From positions 56,210 through 120,209 of the forward strand of contig JBMNOE010000007.1 in NCBI GenBank assembly GCA_050942895.1: a stretch of 64,000 nt of DNA, in the 5' to 3' direction. The notes under the pieces were generated by a model. It worked only from the letters and a program-made list of their open reading frames with translations. It made no database searches and had not been told where the DNA came from. Positions 34,837 through 42,921 of this stretch are shown in pieces (positions within the stretch are counted from its first letter, which is position 1; every line of letters starts with the position of its first letter). A program made the position numbers and the translations under genes. This DNA is from JBNRMR01 sp050942895. Lineage in GTDB: Bacteria > Bacillota > Clostridia > Christensenellales > UBA1750.

Positions 34837-35322
34837 TTGGCAAAAGCAACATCAATCTTCAAGGCGGAAAAGGCGCTTGCCGGGCTGGCTGAGTCGCTGG
34901 GGCTGGAATATGTCGAGCACGAGCTGAAAAAGGAGTCGGGCGAGCTTTATCTGCGCTTAATAATAGACAAAGAAGGCGGCCTTTCGTTGGAGGACTGCGA
35001 AAAATTCCACAGACAATGCATCCCTTTAGTTGAAAATGTAGAATATGATTACCTTGAATGTTCGTCTCCCGGCATTGAAAGACCCTTAAAAAAAGAGCGT
35101 GATTTTCAAAAGAACATGGGAAAACAAGTCGAAGTCAGGCTTTTCAAACAAAGGGACGGGCAGAAGATATTCTTTGGAACTTTGCAAAACTATCAGGAGG
35201 GCAGCCTTGGAGCAACTTTCACAATAAGCACCCAAAGCGGCCCCCAGGCGTTCACCTTAAAGGAAACCGCTTTGGTAAAACCCGTTATAGACTATCAAGC
35301 AGAGCTGTCAAAAGGAGAATAG
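34837..35322 (+). CDS. rimP: ribosome maturation factor RimP
   Basis: 161 residues with a TTG start (34837), five bases after CGGAGG. N-terminal domain AEKALAGLAESLGLEYVEHELKK followed by YLRLIIDKEGGLSLEDCEKFHR, then the linker YLECSSPGIERPLKKERDF characteristic of the family, and the small SH3-like C-terminal domain. RimP assists 30S subunit maturation. Directly precedes nusA (gap of three bases), as in most bacteria. Confidence 0.95.
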   Translation: MAKATSIFKAEKALAGLAESLGLEYVEHELKKESGELYLRLIIDKEGGLSLEDCEKFHRQCIPLVENVEYDYLECSSPGIERPLKKERDFQKNMGKQVEVRLFKQRDGQKIFFGTLQNYQEGSLGATFTISTQSGPQAFTLKETALVKPVIDYQAELSKGE

Positions 35323-35325
35323 CAG

Positions 35326-36462
35326 ATGAACGCTGAATTTATCGAAGCATTAAACGCCATAGCAAAGGAGCGCGGAATCAGAAAAGAGATGCTGATCGAC
35401 ACCATCGAGCAGGCCCTCATATCCGCCTTCAAGAAGAACTTCGGCACCGCCCAAAATGTAAAAGTTACTATCGATGAGGCCCTTGGAAATATATCCGTTT
35501 TCGCCCTTAAAACCGTGGTGGATGAAGTTTCGGACGCCAGCGTGGAAATAAGCGTCGAGGAGGCCAAGAAGGTCAAGGCCTACTACGAAGCGGGCGACAT
35601 ACTTGAAATTGAAGTGACGCCCAAGTCCTTTGGCAGGATAGCCGCTCAAACCGCCAAGCAGGTGGTGGTGCAGCGCATCCGCGAGGCCGAGCGCGGAGTC
35701 ATATACGATGAATACATAGAAAAGGAAAACGAGATCCTCACCGCCATCGTTCAAAGGGTGGAGGGCAAGCAGGTTTTCGTGGAACTTTCAAGAACCGAGG
35801 GCCTTTTGGAGGCCTCCCAGCACATTCCCGGCGAAGAATATCTGCCCGGAGACCGCATAAAGGTCTATGTTCTGGAGGTTCTGCGCACAAACAAGGGGCC
35901 ACAGGTGCTGGTCTCCAGAACCCATAGCGGCCTTGTGAAGCGCCTGTTCGAGCTGGAATCGCCGGAGATTCTTTCCGGCGTGGTTCAGATAAAAGCCATC
36001 ACCCGCGAGGCGGGCTACCGCACAAAGATGGCTGTGCATTCCTCCGATCCCAATGTGGACCCCATCGGCTCCTGCGTTGGGCCAAAGGGAATTCGGGTGG
36101 AGAAGATCGTGGCGGAGCTTCGGGGCGAGAAAATCGACATAATTAAATGGTCGATGGACCCGGCAGAGTTTATCGCCAATGCTCTTTCGCCGGCGAAGGT
36201 GGTCTCTGTTTTCATAAACGAAAGCGAGAAGGCCGCGAAGGTCATCGTCCCCAATAACCAGCTTTCTTTGGCCATAGGCAAGGAAGGCCAAAACGCCAGG
36301 CTGGCCGCCAAGCTCACCGGCTGGAAGATCGACATCAAGGATTACTCCCAGATGGAGGAGGCCTTTGACGACTTCGGCGGCGATGACGACTACGATTACG
36401 ACGGCGAATACGACGATGCCGACGGTGACGGCAATAATTATTTTGAGGATGATCCCGCATGA
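35326..36462 (+). CDS. nusA: transcription termination/antitermination protein NusA
   Basis: 378 residues. An N-terminal RNA-polymerase-binding domain (1-125), S1 domain (about 135-200, starting AIVQRVEGKQVFVEL), and two KH domains (DPIGSCVGPKGIRV and SLAIGKEGQNARLAAKLTGWKIDI) are all present. The E. coli-type C-terminal acidic repeats are absent; instead there is a very acidic Asp/Gly tail of about 35 residues. It modulates pausing and termination at RNA polymerase. Overlaps ylxR by ATGA. Confidence 0.96.
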   Translation: MNAEFIEALNAIAKERGIRKEMLIDTIEQALISAFKKNFGTAQNVKVTIDEALGNISVFALKTVVDEVSDASVEISVEEAKKVKAYYEAGDILEIEVTPKSFGRIAAQTAKQVVVQRIREAERGVIYDEYIEKENEILTAIVQRVEGKQVFVELSRTEGLLEASQHIPGEEYLPGDRIKVYVLEVLRTNKGPQVLVSRTHSGLVKRLFELESPEILSGVVQIKAITREAGYRTKMAVHSSDPNVDPIGSCVGPKGIRVEKIVAELRGEKIDIIKWSMDPAEFIANALSPAKVVSVFINESEKAAKVIVPNNQLSLAIGKEGQNARLAAKLTGWKIDIKDYSQMEEAFDDFGGDDDYDYDGEYDDADGDGNNYFEDDPA

Positions 36463-36740
36463 AGAAACCCCGCAAGATACCCATGAGAATGTGCGTGGGC
36501 TGCCGGGAGATGAAGCCCAAGCAGGAGCTTATACGGGTGGTTCGCTCCCCCGAAGGCGAGATATCGCTGGATCGCCGGGGCAAAGCCTCGGGCAGGGGCG
36601 CATATGTTTGCGCAAGCGCGGCCTGCCTTAAACAGGCTCAAAGAACCAGGGCCCTCGAGCGGCAGCTTGGGCAGAGCATTTCGCCGGAAATGTTTGACGC
36701 CTTGGCCCTTGAGATAGAGCGCAGAGAGGACAACGCATAG
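36459..36740 (+). CDS. ylxR: YlxR/RnpM family RNA-binding protein
   Basis: 93 residues, DUF448. RMCVGCREMKPKQELIRVV at the N-terminus and GRGAYVC (KASGRGAYVCASAACLKQA) are the family signature. B. subtilis YlxR (RnpM) binds the RNase P RNA and inhibits its activity. Start overlaps the nusA stop. Conserved position between nusA and ylxQ supports the call. Confidence 0.94.
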   Translation: MKKPRKIPMRMCVGCREMKPKQELIRVVRSPEGEISLDRRGKASGRGAYVCASAACLKQAQRTRALERQLGQSISPEMFDALALEIERREDNA

Positions 36741-36743
36741 CCC

Positions 36744-37112
36744 ATGAACGTCGATAGCATCAGCAAGTTTCTGGGAATGCTGGGTCTTTGTGCCAGGGCT
36801 GGAAGGCTCACCTCCGGCGAGGACGGCGTAAGAATCGCCGTGAGAAAGAAGCAGGCCGCTTTGGTCATAATCGATGCCCGCGCATCCAAGGGCACGAGAG
36901 AGAAAGCGGAATCCCTCTGCAAGACCCATGGCACAAGGCTGATATCCGCTGATGCGGACATCGGCAAAGCAATAGGCAAGGAAGGCCGAAGGCTTATCGC
37001 GGTGACAGACCCGTCATTCGCGAAAAACCTTCTTGAGCTTTTCAATATATTTTCCCCTCCGGCAAAAGAAAGCAGAAAAACTGCGCCGGAAAATATTAAC
37101 CGTAATCGCTAA
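36744..37112 (+). CDS. ylxQ: L7Ae-family ribosomal protein-like (YlxQ)
   Basis: 122 residues of the L7Ae/L30e/Gadd45 fold: ISKFLGMLGLCARAGRLTSGEDGV, LVIIDARASKGTREKAESLC and AIGKEGRRLIAVTD. Family members bind kink-turn RNA. Four bases separate it from ylxR and 13 from infB. The C-terminal 20 residues are basic and probably unstructured. Confidence 0.92.
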   Translation: MNVDSISKFLGMLGLCARAGRLTSGEDGVRIAVRKKQAALVIIDARASKGTREKAESLCKTHGTRLISADADIGKAIGKEGRRLIAVTDPSFAKNLLELFNIFSPPAKESRKTAPENINRNR

Positions 37113-37125
37113 AAGGAGCATCTGA

Positions 37126-39852
37126 ATGGCAAAAGTAAAAGGGCTTGAATCTGCTAAGGAACTTCAAAGCACCGCCCAGGCATTGTCCGGCGAAATCGCG
37201 CAGACGATGGCTGGGGCGCAGGAGTGCATGGCGTACCTGAACAAAATGGAAATAAAGCTGGTTCAGCGCGAGGCTTACCAGGCGCAACAGGAATCTGAAA
37301 AGGCGCGATTGGAGGCGGAGTTGGCTATGGCCAGCGAGAGCGCCGAAAAAGCGCAAAGATCGGAAGCTGTCGAGCCGCCGAAGGAGCAGGAGACAAAGCC
37401 CTCCGCCCCGCAGCCTGAGAAAGCCTCCGAAGCCGGGGCGGATGAACATCCCAAGGCTGACGCTCCTGTTGCGGCAAGCGGAGAGACGCAGGCCGTTTCA
37501 AGGCCCGCCCCGCAGCGGAAAGCGGCGCCCCCTCAGGCAACAAGGCCTGCGGATGGGGCACCCCGCACATCCGGGCCCGCCCAAGCGGAACGGGCTCCCG
37601 CAGCTAAGAAGCCTGAAGGGCAAAAGCCTGCCGGGCGCGCCTTTACAGACAGAAGCAGGCCTCCGATGCCGAAGGTTTTGCCGGGCCAGCAGCGCCCGCC
37701 AATGCAGCGTCCGCCACGGCCCCAGGGTGAGCAGCGTCCATTCCCTCCCAGGGAAAATGCCGGCGCAAGACCCGGGGGATATCAGCAAGGCGCGCGCCCC
37801 TTCACCCGTCAGCCGCAGGAACAGCGTCCATTCCCCCCCAGGGATGCCGCTGCCCCAAGGACAACCGAAAAGATCGACTTTACGCCCGTGGAAAAAAAGC
37901 GGGTAAGCAATTACGATCCCAACAGAAGCTCCTACCAGCGGGTGTACGACGTCGAGCGCAGGGCCCCCAGAGCAAAGCGCGAGGTCTTTAAAGAAAACGT
38001 CGCCAAATCCGGCGGCTTGGACGAAAACGTCCGCTTCCGCAAGCAGCGCAGCAACAAGAGGCATCAAATAGCCATAAGGCCCGAGCCTATAAAAATCGAA
38101 CATGCGGTGATGACCACCGACATGATCAGCGTGAAGGATCTCACCGAAAAGCTGGGCAAGCCCGCCGGCGAGATAATCAAAAAGCTGTTCATGCTGGGCA
38201 TAATGGCCACCATAAACAACGAGATAGACTACGACACCGCAAACCTTGTCGCCCAGGAGTTCGGCATTACTCTTGAACTTAAAAAGGCCAAGACCTTCGA
38301 GGAAACCTTGGCCGAGAAGGGCGATCACGAGGACGAGGATGAAAATCTTACCGAGCGCCCGCCGGTTGTGACCATAATGGGCCACGTCGACCACGGCAAG
38401 ACCTCCTTGCTGGACAGAATCCGCAAGAGCTCCGTCACCGAGACGGAGGCAGGCGGCATCACCCAGCACATTGGCGCTTATACAGTCACCCAGGGCGGCA
38501 AAACTATCACATTCCTGGACACCCCCGGCCACGAGGCCTTCACGGCCATGCGCGCAAGGGGCGCTCAGGCGACGGATATCGCCATACTGGTGGTGGCGGC
38601 TGACGACGGCATAATGCCCCAGACGGTCGAGGCCATCAACCATGCAAAGGCTGCGGATGTGCCGATAATCATCGCCATAAACAAGATCGACAAGCCTGCG
38701 GCCAACGCAGAGAAGATAAAGCAGCAGCTCACCGAATATGAGCTGGTTCCCGAGGAATGGGGCGGCTCCACCATCGTGGCGGAGGTTTCCGCGCTTACCG
38801 GCCAGGGCATTGCAAACCTGCTGGAGATGATTCTGCTTGTGGCGGAGGTGGCTGAACTTAAGGCCAATCCCGAAAGGATGGCAAAGGGTATAATCGTCGA
38901 GGCGAAGCTGGATAAGGGCCGCGGCCCTGTGGCAACGGTTCTGGTGCAAAACGGAACCCTGCGCGTGGGCGACACCATAGTTGCGGGCACCTCCTCCGGC
39001 AGAGTCAGGGCGATGCTCGACGACAAGGGCAACCGCGCTGACGAGGCAGGCCCATCGATGCCCATAGAGGTCATCGGCTTTAACGAAGTGCCGAACGCGG
39101 GCGAGATACTGAACGCCGTGGACGACGATAGGCTCAGCCGAATGGTCGTTCAGGAGCGCAGGGATAAGATAAAGGCGGATCAGCTAAAGGCTATGTCCAG
39201 AGTCACATTGGACGATCTTTTCAGCCAGATATCTGCCGGAGACATCAAAGATCTTAACATTATAATAAAGGCGGACGTACAGGGCAGCGTTGAGGCCGTG
39301 AAGCAGGCCCTTGAAAAGCTGACAAACGACGAGGTGAGGGTAAATCCCATACATGGCGGCGTCGGCGCAATAAACGAGACCGACGTTATGCTGGCCTCAG
39401 CCTCCAACGCGATAATCATCGGCTTTAACGTGCGCCCCGATGCCCTTGCCAGAACCGCGTCCGAGCGCGAGAGCGTGGACATCAGGCTCTACAGGGTTAT
39501 ATACAGCGCCATCGAGGACGTTGAGGCGGCCATAAAGGGTATGCTGGCTCCCAAGTTCAAGGAGATCATTCTCGGCCATGCTCAGGTGCGCCAGGTGTTT
39601 AGGGTAAGCGGAGTTGGCACCGTTGCCGGCTCTTACATCACCGACGGCGTGGTAAGAAGGAACGCTTCCGTGCGCCTCTTAAGGGACAATGTCGTCATAT
39701 TTGAAGGCAAGCTTGCCTCCCTCAGGCGCTTTAAGGACGACGTGCGCGAGGTTGCCTCCGGCTATGAGTGCGGCATCGGCCTTGAAAACTACAACGATCT
39801 CAAGGAAGGCGATGTGATCGAGTGCTTCATTGAGGAGCGCATCAATCCGTAA
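37126..39852 (+). CDS. infB: translation initiation factor IF-2
   Basis: 908 residues. GTPase that places initiator tRNA on the 30S subunit. G motifs: GHVDHGKTS (about 418-426), DTPGHEAF and NKIDKP, followed by domains II, III and IV (C-terminal ITDGVVRRNASVRLLRD). Before the G domain, one IF2_N helical module (MISVKDLTEKLGKPAGEIIKKL) is found. The extreme N-terminus, however, is not the usual IF2_N; it is a lineage-specific helical, probably coiled-coil stretch (1-75). A Pro/Arg/Gln-rich linker with the repeated element EQRPFPPR follows. Confidence 0.97.
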   Translation: MAKVKGLESAKELQSTAQALSGEIAQTMAGAQECMAYLNKMEIKLVQREAYQAQQESEKARLEAELAMASESAEKAQRSEAVEPPKEQETKPSAPQPEKASEAGADEHPKADAPVAASGETQAVSRPAPQRKAAPPQATRPADGAPRTSGPAQAERAPAAKKPEGQKPAGRAFTDRSRPPMPKVLPGQQRPPMQRPPRPQGEQRPFPPRENAGARPGGYQQGARPFTRQPQEQRPFPPRDAAAPRTTEKIDFTPVEKKRVSNYDPNRSSYQRVYDVERRAPRAKREVFKENVAKSGGLDENVRFRKQRSNKRHQIAIRPEPIKIEHAVMTTDMISVKDLTEKLGKPAGEIIKKLFMLGIMATINNEIDYDTANLVAQEFGITLELKKAKTFEETLAEKGDHEDEDENLTERPPVVTIMGHVDHGKTSLLDRIRKSSVTETEAGGITQHIGAYTVTQGGKTITFLDTPGHEAFTAMRARGAQATDIAILVVAADDGIMPQTVEAINHAKAADVPIIIAINKIDKPAANAEKIKQQLTEYELVPEEWGGSTIVAEVSALTGQGIANLLEMILLVAEVAELKANPERMAKGIIVEAKLDKGRGPVATVLVQNGTLRVGDTIVAGTSSGRVRAMLDDKGNRADEAGPSMPIEVIGFNEVPNAGEILNAVDDDRLSRMVVQERRDKIKADQLKAMSRVTLDDLFSQISAGDIKDLNIIIKADVQGSVEAVKQALEKLTNDEVRVNPIHGGVGAINETDVMLASASNAIIIGFNVRPDALARTASERESVDIRLYRVIYSAIEDVEAAIKGMLAPKFKEIILGHAQVRQVFRVSGVGTVAGSYITDGVVRRNASVRLLRDNVVIFEGKLASLRRFKDDVREVASGYECGIGLENYNDLKEGDVIECFIEERINP

Positions 39853-39858
39853 TTTAGG

Positions 39859-39887
39859 TTTACACTTGCGCACCCTTGTGGTAATAT
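39859..39887 (+). promoter_or_regulatory. probable promoter of rpsO
   Basis: TTTACA (39859-39864), 17-base spacer, TAATAT (39882-39887), just after the infB stop. Gives a leader of about 95 bases. Confidence 0.45.
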
Positions 39888-39900
39888 AGGTTTAGCAATT

Positions 39901-39954
39901 CGCAGCCGCGCACGGAGGGGATCGACGCTCCGACGTTGCCCTCGGTCGCTGGCG
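39901..39954 (+). promoter_or_regulatory. possible S15 autoregulatory leader structure
   Basis: Short helices can be drawn: CAGC (39903-39906) with GCTG (39948-39951), GGAG (39914-39917) with CTCC (39928-39931), GAC (39932-39934) with GTC (39945-39947). This is a three-way junction, the shape that S15 recognises in 16S rRNA and in known rpsO leaders. Helices are short, so the fold is tentative. Confidence 0.35.
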
Positions 39955-39987
39955 GTTGAATATGCATATAATAAAAGGAGAATGGAA

Positions 39988-40251
39988 ATGGCAGAAATTA
40001 TCAAGAATGATATCATCGAAAAGTTTAAGAGGCATGAGGGTGACACCGGTTCACCGGAGGTGCAGATCGCTCTTTTAACGGCGAGGATCAACCACCTGAA
40101 CGAGCACCTGAAGGAGAACAAAAAAGATCATCACTCCAGAAGGGGTCTGCTTGTAATGGTTGGTAAGCGCAGAGGGCTGCTGGACTATCTGATGAAGGTT
40201 GACATCAACCGTTACCGCACGCTCATCGCTGAACTTGGAATCAGAAGGTAA
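39988..40251 (+). CDS. rpsO: 30S ribosomal protein S15
   Basis: 87 residues; the second ATG (39988) is used because GGAG is seven bases upstream, whereas the first (39982) abuts it. Typical S15: HEGDTGSPEVQIALLTARINHLNEHLKENKKDHHSRRGLLVMVGKRR signature in the middle and end. Binds 16S rRNA helix 20-22 junction early in 30S assembly. infB is directly upstream and pnp downstream. Confidence 0.97.
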   Translation: MAEIIKNDIIEKFKRHEGDTGSPEVQIALLTARINHLNEHLKENKKDHHSRRGLLVMVGKRRGLLDYLMKVDINRYRTLIAELGIRR

Positions 40252-40260
40252 TGCATTGGG

Positions 40261-40297
40261 CTCCCCGGATTAAACTTTCGGGGGGCTGTCTTTATTT
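40261..40297 (+). terminator. probable terminator or attenuator after rpsO
   Basis: CCCCG (40263-40267) pairs with CGGGG (40279-40283); a T-containing tail CTGTCTTTATTT follows. Moderate strength. Confidence 0.45.
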
Positions 40298-40350
40298 CCC
40301 GGCAAAACCGGGAATGCTACTATTGCAACCGGCACTGTCCGTCGTGACGC

Positions 40351-40470
40351 GGCGTGGGGTTTGCCAAGCTTTTTTGTATCGCCCAATGCTCGGGCTCCAG
40401 TATGCCCTTAGCATTGGTTTTTCAGCGGTTCGGCATCCGAGCAATATGAAAAAACTGGGCAAACCTCGCG
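40351..40470 (+). promoter_or_regulatory. long hairpin in the pnp leader
   Basis: GGTTTGCC (40358-40365) pairs with GGCAAACC (40458-40465), TTTTTT (40370-40375) with AAAAAA (40449-40454), and TGCTCGG (40387-40393) with CCGAGCA (40437-40443). An alternative inner stem pairs CCAATGCT (40383-40390) with AGCATTGG (40410-40417). The element ends about 57 bases before the pnp start. In E. coli the pnp leader contains an RNase III-cut hairpin through which PNPase controls itself; a similar role here is inferred. Confidence 0.55.
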
Positions 40471-40521
40471 CACGGGCGGATATGCTTGTTATATCAAATT
40501 CCGTGAGGAGGAAAAATTTTA

Positions 40522-42711
40522 ATGGAACACAAAATTTACACGATGGAGCTGGGCGGAAGAACCCTTAAGATGGAGTTCGGACGCTATGCTCAGCAGGCCA
40601 GCGGGTCTGTTTTCATCAGCATAGACGACACCGTCGTCATGTGCAATGTCACCGTTTCGGACAAGCCCCGCGACGGCATCGACTTCTTCCCCCTGGGCGT
40701 GGACTTCGAAGAAAAGCTCTACTCCGTGGGCAGAATCCCCGGCGGCTACATCAAGCGCGAAGGCAGGCCCTCCGAAAAGGCGGTCTTGACCTCCAGGCTT
40801 ATTGACAGGCCTCTGCGCCCCCTTTTCCCCGAGGGTTTCCGCAACGATGTCAACATCGTCTGCACAACCCTTTCGGTGGAGCCGGACGTGACCCCGGACA
40901 TCCCCGCCATGATTGGCGCTTCCGTGGCCCTTTCAATATCGGAAATCCCCTTTGCAGGCCCCGTGGGCGCTGTTTGCATCGGCCTTATCGACGGACAGTA
41001 TATTGTGAACCCTAACATGGAGCAGACTGAACAGTCCCTGATGCATCTGGTGGTCGCCGGAACCAAGGACGCCATAATGATGGTTGAGGCCGGCGCCAAG
41101 GAGGTCTCCGAGGAGGAGATGCTGGGCGGCATTCTTTTCGCCCATGAGGAGATAAAGAAAATCGTCGCCCTTCAGGATCAGATAGTGGCCGAGCTTGGCA
41201 AGGAAAAGAAAGAGTTTAACCTCGTTTTGGTGGGCGATGATGTGGCCGAAAAGGTTAACGAAGTCTCCCTCGAAATGGTTGAGCACGCCTTCAGCACATA
41301 TGACAGGCAGGAGCGCAAGGAGCGGGAAGAAGAAGCTTCCAACAAGACCCACAAAGCCTTGGCCGAGTCTTTTGAAGGCAGGGAAAGGGAGATCGACGAT
41401 GCGCTCTACGAGCTGAACAAGATCGTTATGCGCAGGAATATACTGGAAAAGGGAATCCGTCCTGACGGACGTTCTTTGACGGAAGTGCGCCCCATATGGT
41501 GTGAAGTGGGAATATTGCCCCGCACCCATGGCTCCGGCGTTTTCACCAGGGGGCAGACACAGGCGATGACTGTTGCCACCCTTGGGCCGATGAGCGAAAT
41601 CCAGAAGCTGGACGGCGTTTCAAATGACGAATTTAAACGCTACATGCACCACTATAATTTCCCGCCCTTCTCCACAGGAGAAGCAAGGCCTATGCGCAGC
41701 CCCGGCAGGCGCGAGATCGGCCACGGCGCCCTGGCGGAAAGAGCGCTGCTGCCGGTACTTCCGGACGAGAGCGATTTCCCCTATGCCATAAGGACCGTCT
41801 CCGAGGTGCTTTCCTCCAACGGCTCGTCCTCGATGGCATCGGTCTGCGGCTCCACACTTTCGCTGATGGACTCAGGCGTGCCGATCAAATCCCCCGTGGC
41901 TGGCGTCGCAATGGGCCTCATCAAAGACGAGAACTCCGACAAAGTGGCCGTTTTGACGGATATCCAGGGCCTTGAGGACTTCCTGGGCGATATGGACTTT
42001 AAAGTCGCCGGAACAGAGGATGGAATTACCGCTATACAGATGGATATAAAGATAAAGGGCATAGACGAGCAGATTCTCCGCCAGGCGCTCAAACAGGCCC
42101 ACGATGGCAGAATGCACATTCTTGGCAAGATGCTTGAAACGCTTCCTGCTCCCAGGGAGAGCCTGTCAAAGTATGCGCCTAAGATCATCACATTCACAAT
42201 CGATCCGGATAAGATCCGCGAAGTCATCGGCAGCGGCGGCAAGGTCATCAACAAGATCATCGCCGACACCGGCGTTAAGATCGACCTGGAGGACGACGGC
42301 CGCGTATATATCGCCACACCGGATGAAGAAGCCGCCAAGAAGGCCAAGGCCATCATCGACGGCATCGTGAAGGAAATCGAAGTGGGCGAGGAATATCTCG
42401 GCACGGTTGTGAGAATACTTTCAGAAGTAGGCGCTTTCATAGAGCTGCTCCCCGGCAAAGACGGCATGGTTCACATTTCCAGAATCGCCGAGGGCAGGGT
42501 TGAAAAGGTGGAAGACGCCGTCAAGATTGGCGATAAGGTGCCCGTGAAGGTTGTTGAAATTGACAGTCAGGGAAGAATTAACCTTGACCGTACCGATATC
42601 GACCTGAGCAAGAAGCCCCCGCGCAGGCCCAGGGGAGACAGGCCCTCCGGAGGAGGCCGCTCCGGTTCCGGCTCCGGCGGCAGAGGCGGACGTCCGCCCA
42701 GGCGCGACTGA
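40522..42711 (+). CDS. pnp: polyribonucleotide nucleotidyltransferase
   Basis: 729 residues. Trimeric 3'-5' phosphorolytic exonuclease of mRNA decay. Two RNase PH domains: the first with RLIDRPLRPLFPEGF, the second with the catalytic segment after GVFTRGQTQAMTVATLG and AMGLIKDE. The KH domain (IREVIGSGGKVINKII) and the S1 domain (GTVVRILSEVGAFIELLPGKDGMVHISRI) follow. An unusual Arg/Gly/Ser-rich tail of about 25 residues (RSGSGSGGRGGRPPRRD) extends beyond S1, perhaps an extra RNA-binding surface. AGGAGG precedes the ATG. Confidence 0.97.
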   Translation: MEHKIYTMELGGRTLKMEFGRYAQQASGSVFISIDDTVVMCNVTVSDKPRDGIDFFPLGVDFEEKLYSVGRIPGGYIKREGRPSEKAVLTSRLIDRPLRPLFPEGFRNDVNIVCTTLSVEPDVTPDIPAMIGASVALSISEIPFAGPVGAVCIGLIDGQYIVNPNMEQTEQSLMHLVVAGTKDAIMMVEAGAKEVSEEEMLGGILFAHEEIKKIVALQDQIVAELGKEKKEFNLVLVGDDVAEKVNEVSLEMVEHAFSTYDRQERKEREEEASNKTHKALAESFEGREREIDDALYELNKIVMRRNILEKGIRPDGRSLTEVRPIWCEVGILPRTHGSGVFTRGQTQAMTVATLGPMSEIQKLDGVSNDEFKRYMHHYNFPPFSTGEARPMRSPGRREIGHGALAERALLPVLPDESDFPYAIRTVSEVLSSNGSSSMASVCGSTLSLMDSGVPIKSPVAGVAMGLIKDENSDKVAVLTDIQGLEDFLGDMDFKVAGTEDGITAIQMDIKIKGIDEQILRQALKQAHDGRMHILGKMLETLPAPRESLSKYAPKIITFTIDPDKIREVIGSGGKVINKIIADTGVKIDLEDDGRVYIATPDEEAAKKAKAIIDGIVKEIEVGEEYLGTVVRILSEVGAFIELLPGKDGMVHISRIAEGRVEKVEDAVKIGDKVPVKVVEIDSQGRINLDRTDIDLSKKPPRRPRGDRPSGGGRSGSGSGGRGGRPPRRD

Positions 42712-42804
42712 TAATCCCAGCGCATGGGTTTGGGCCTTAGCTTGTTAAGAGCCGCCCAGGTTTGATCTCTGCGCGGTTTTCCTTGAAGTTGGATTTATCG
42801 GCAG

Positions 42805-42832
42805 GAGGGACGGCGAGAGTCGTCCCTCTTTT
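42805..42832 (+). terminator. terminator after pnp
   Basis: GAGGGACG (42805-42812) and CGTCCCTC (42821-42828) form a perfect 8-bp stem followed by TTTT. Confidence 0.85.
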
Positions 42833-42921
42833 GATTCAAACTCCGGCTTCTTCATTGCAATCACAGCAAAAGCAAAGAAGGATAAAAATACAAATATAAA
42901 GAAAAAAGAAACAGGTGAAAT

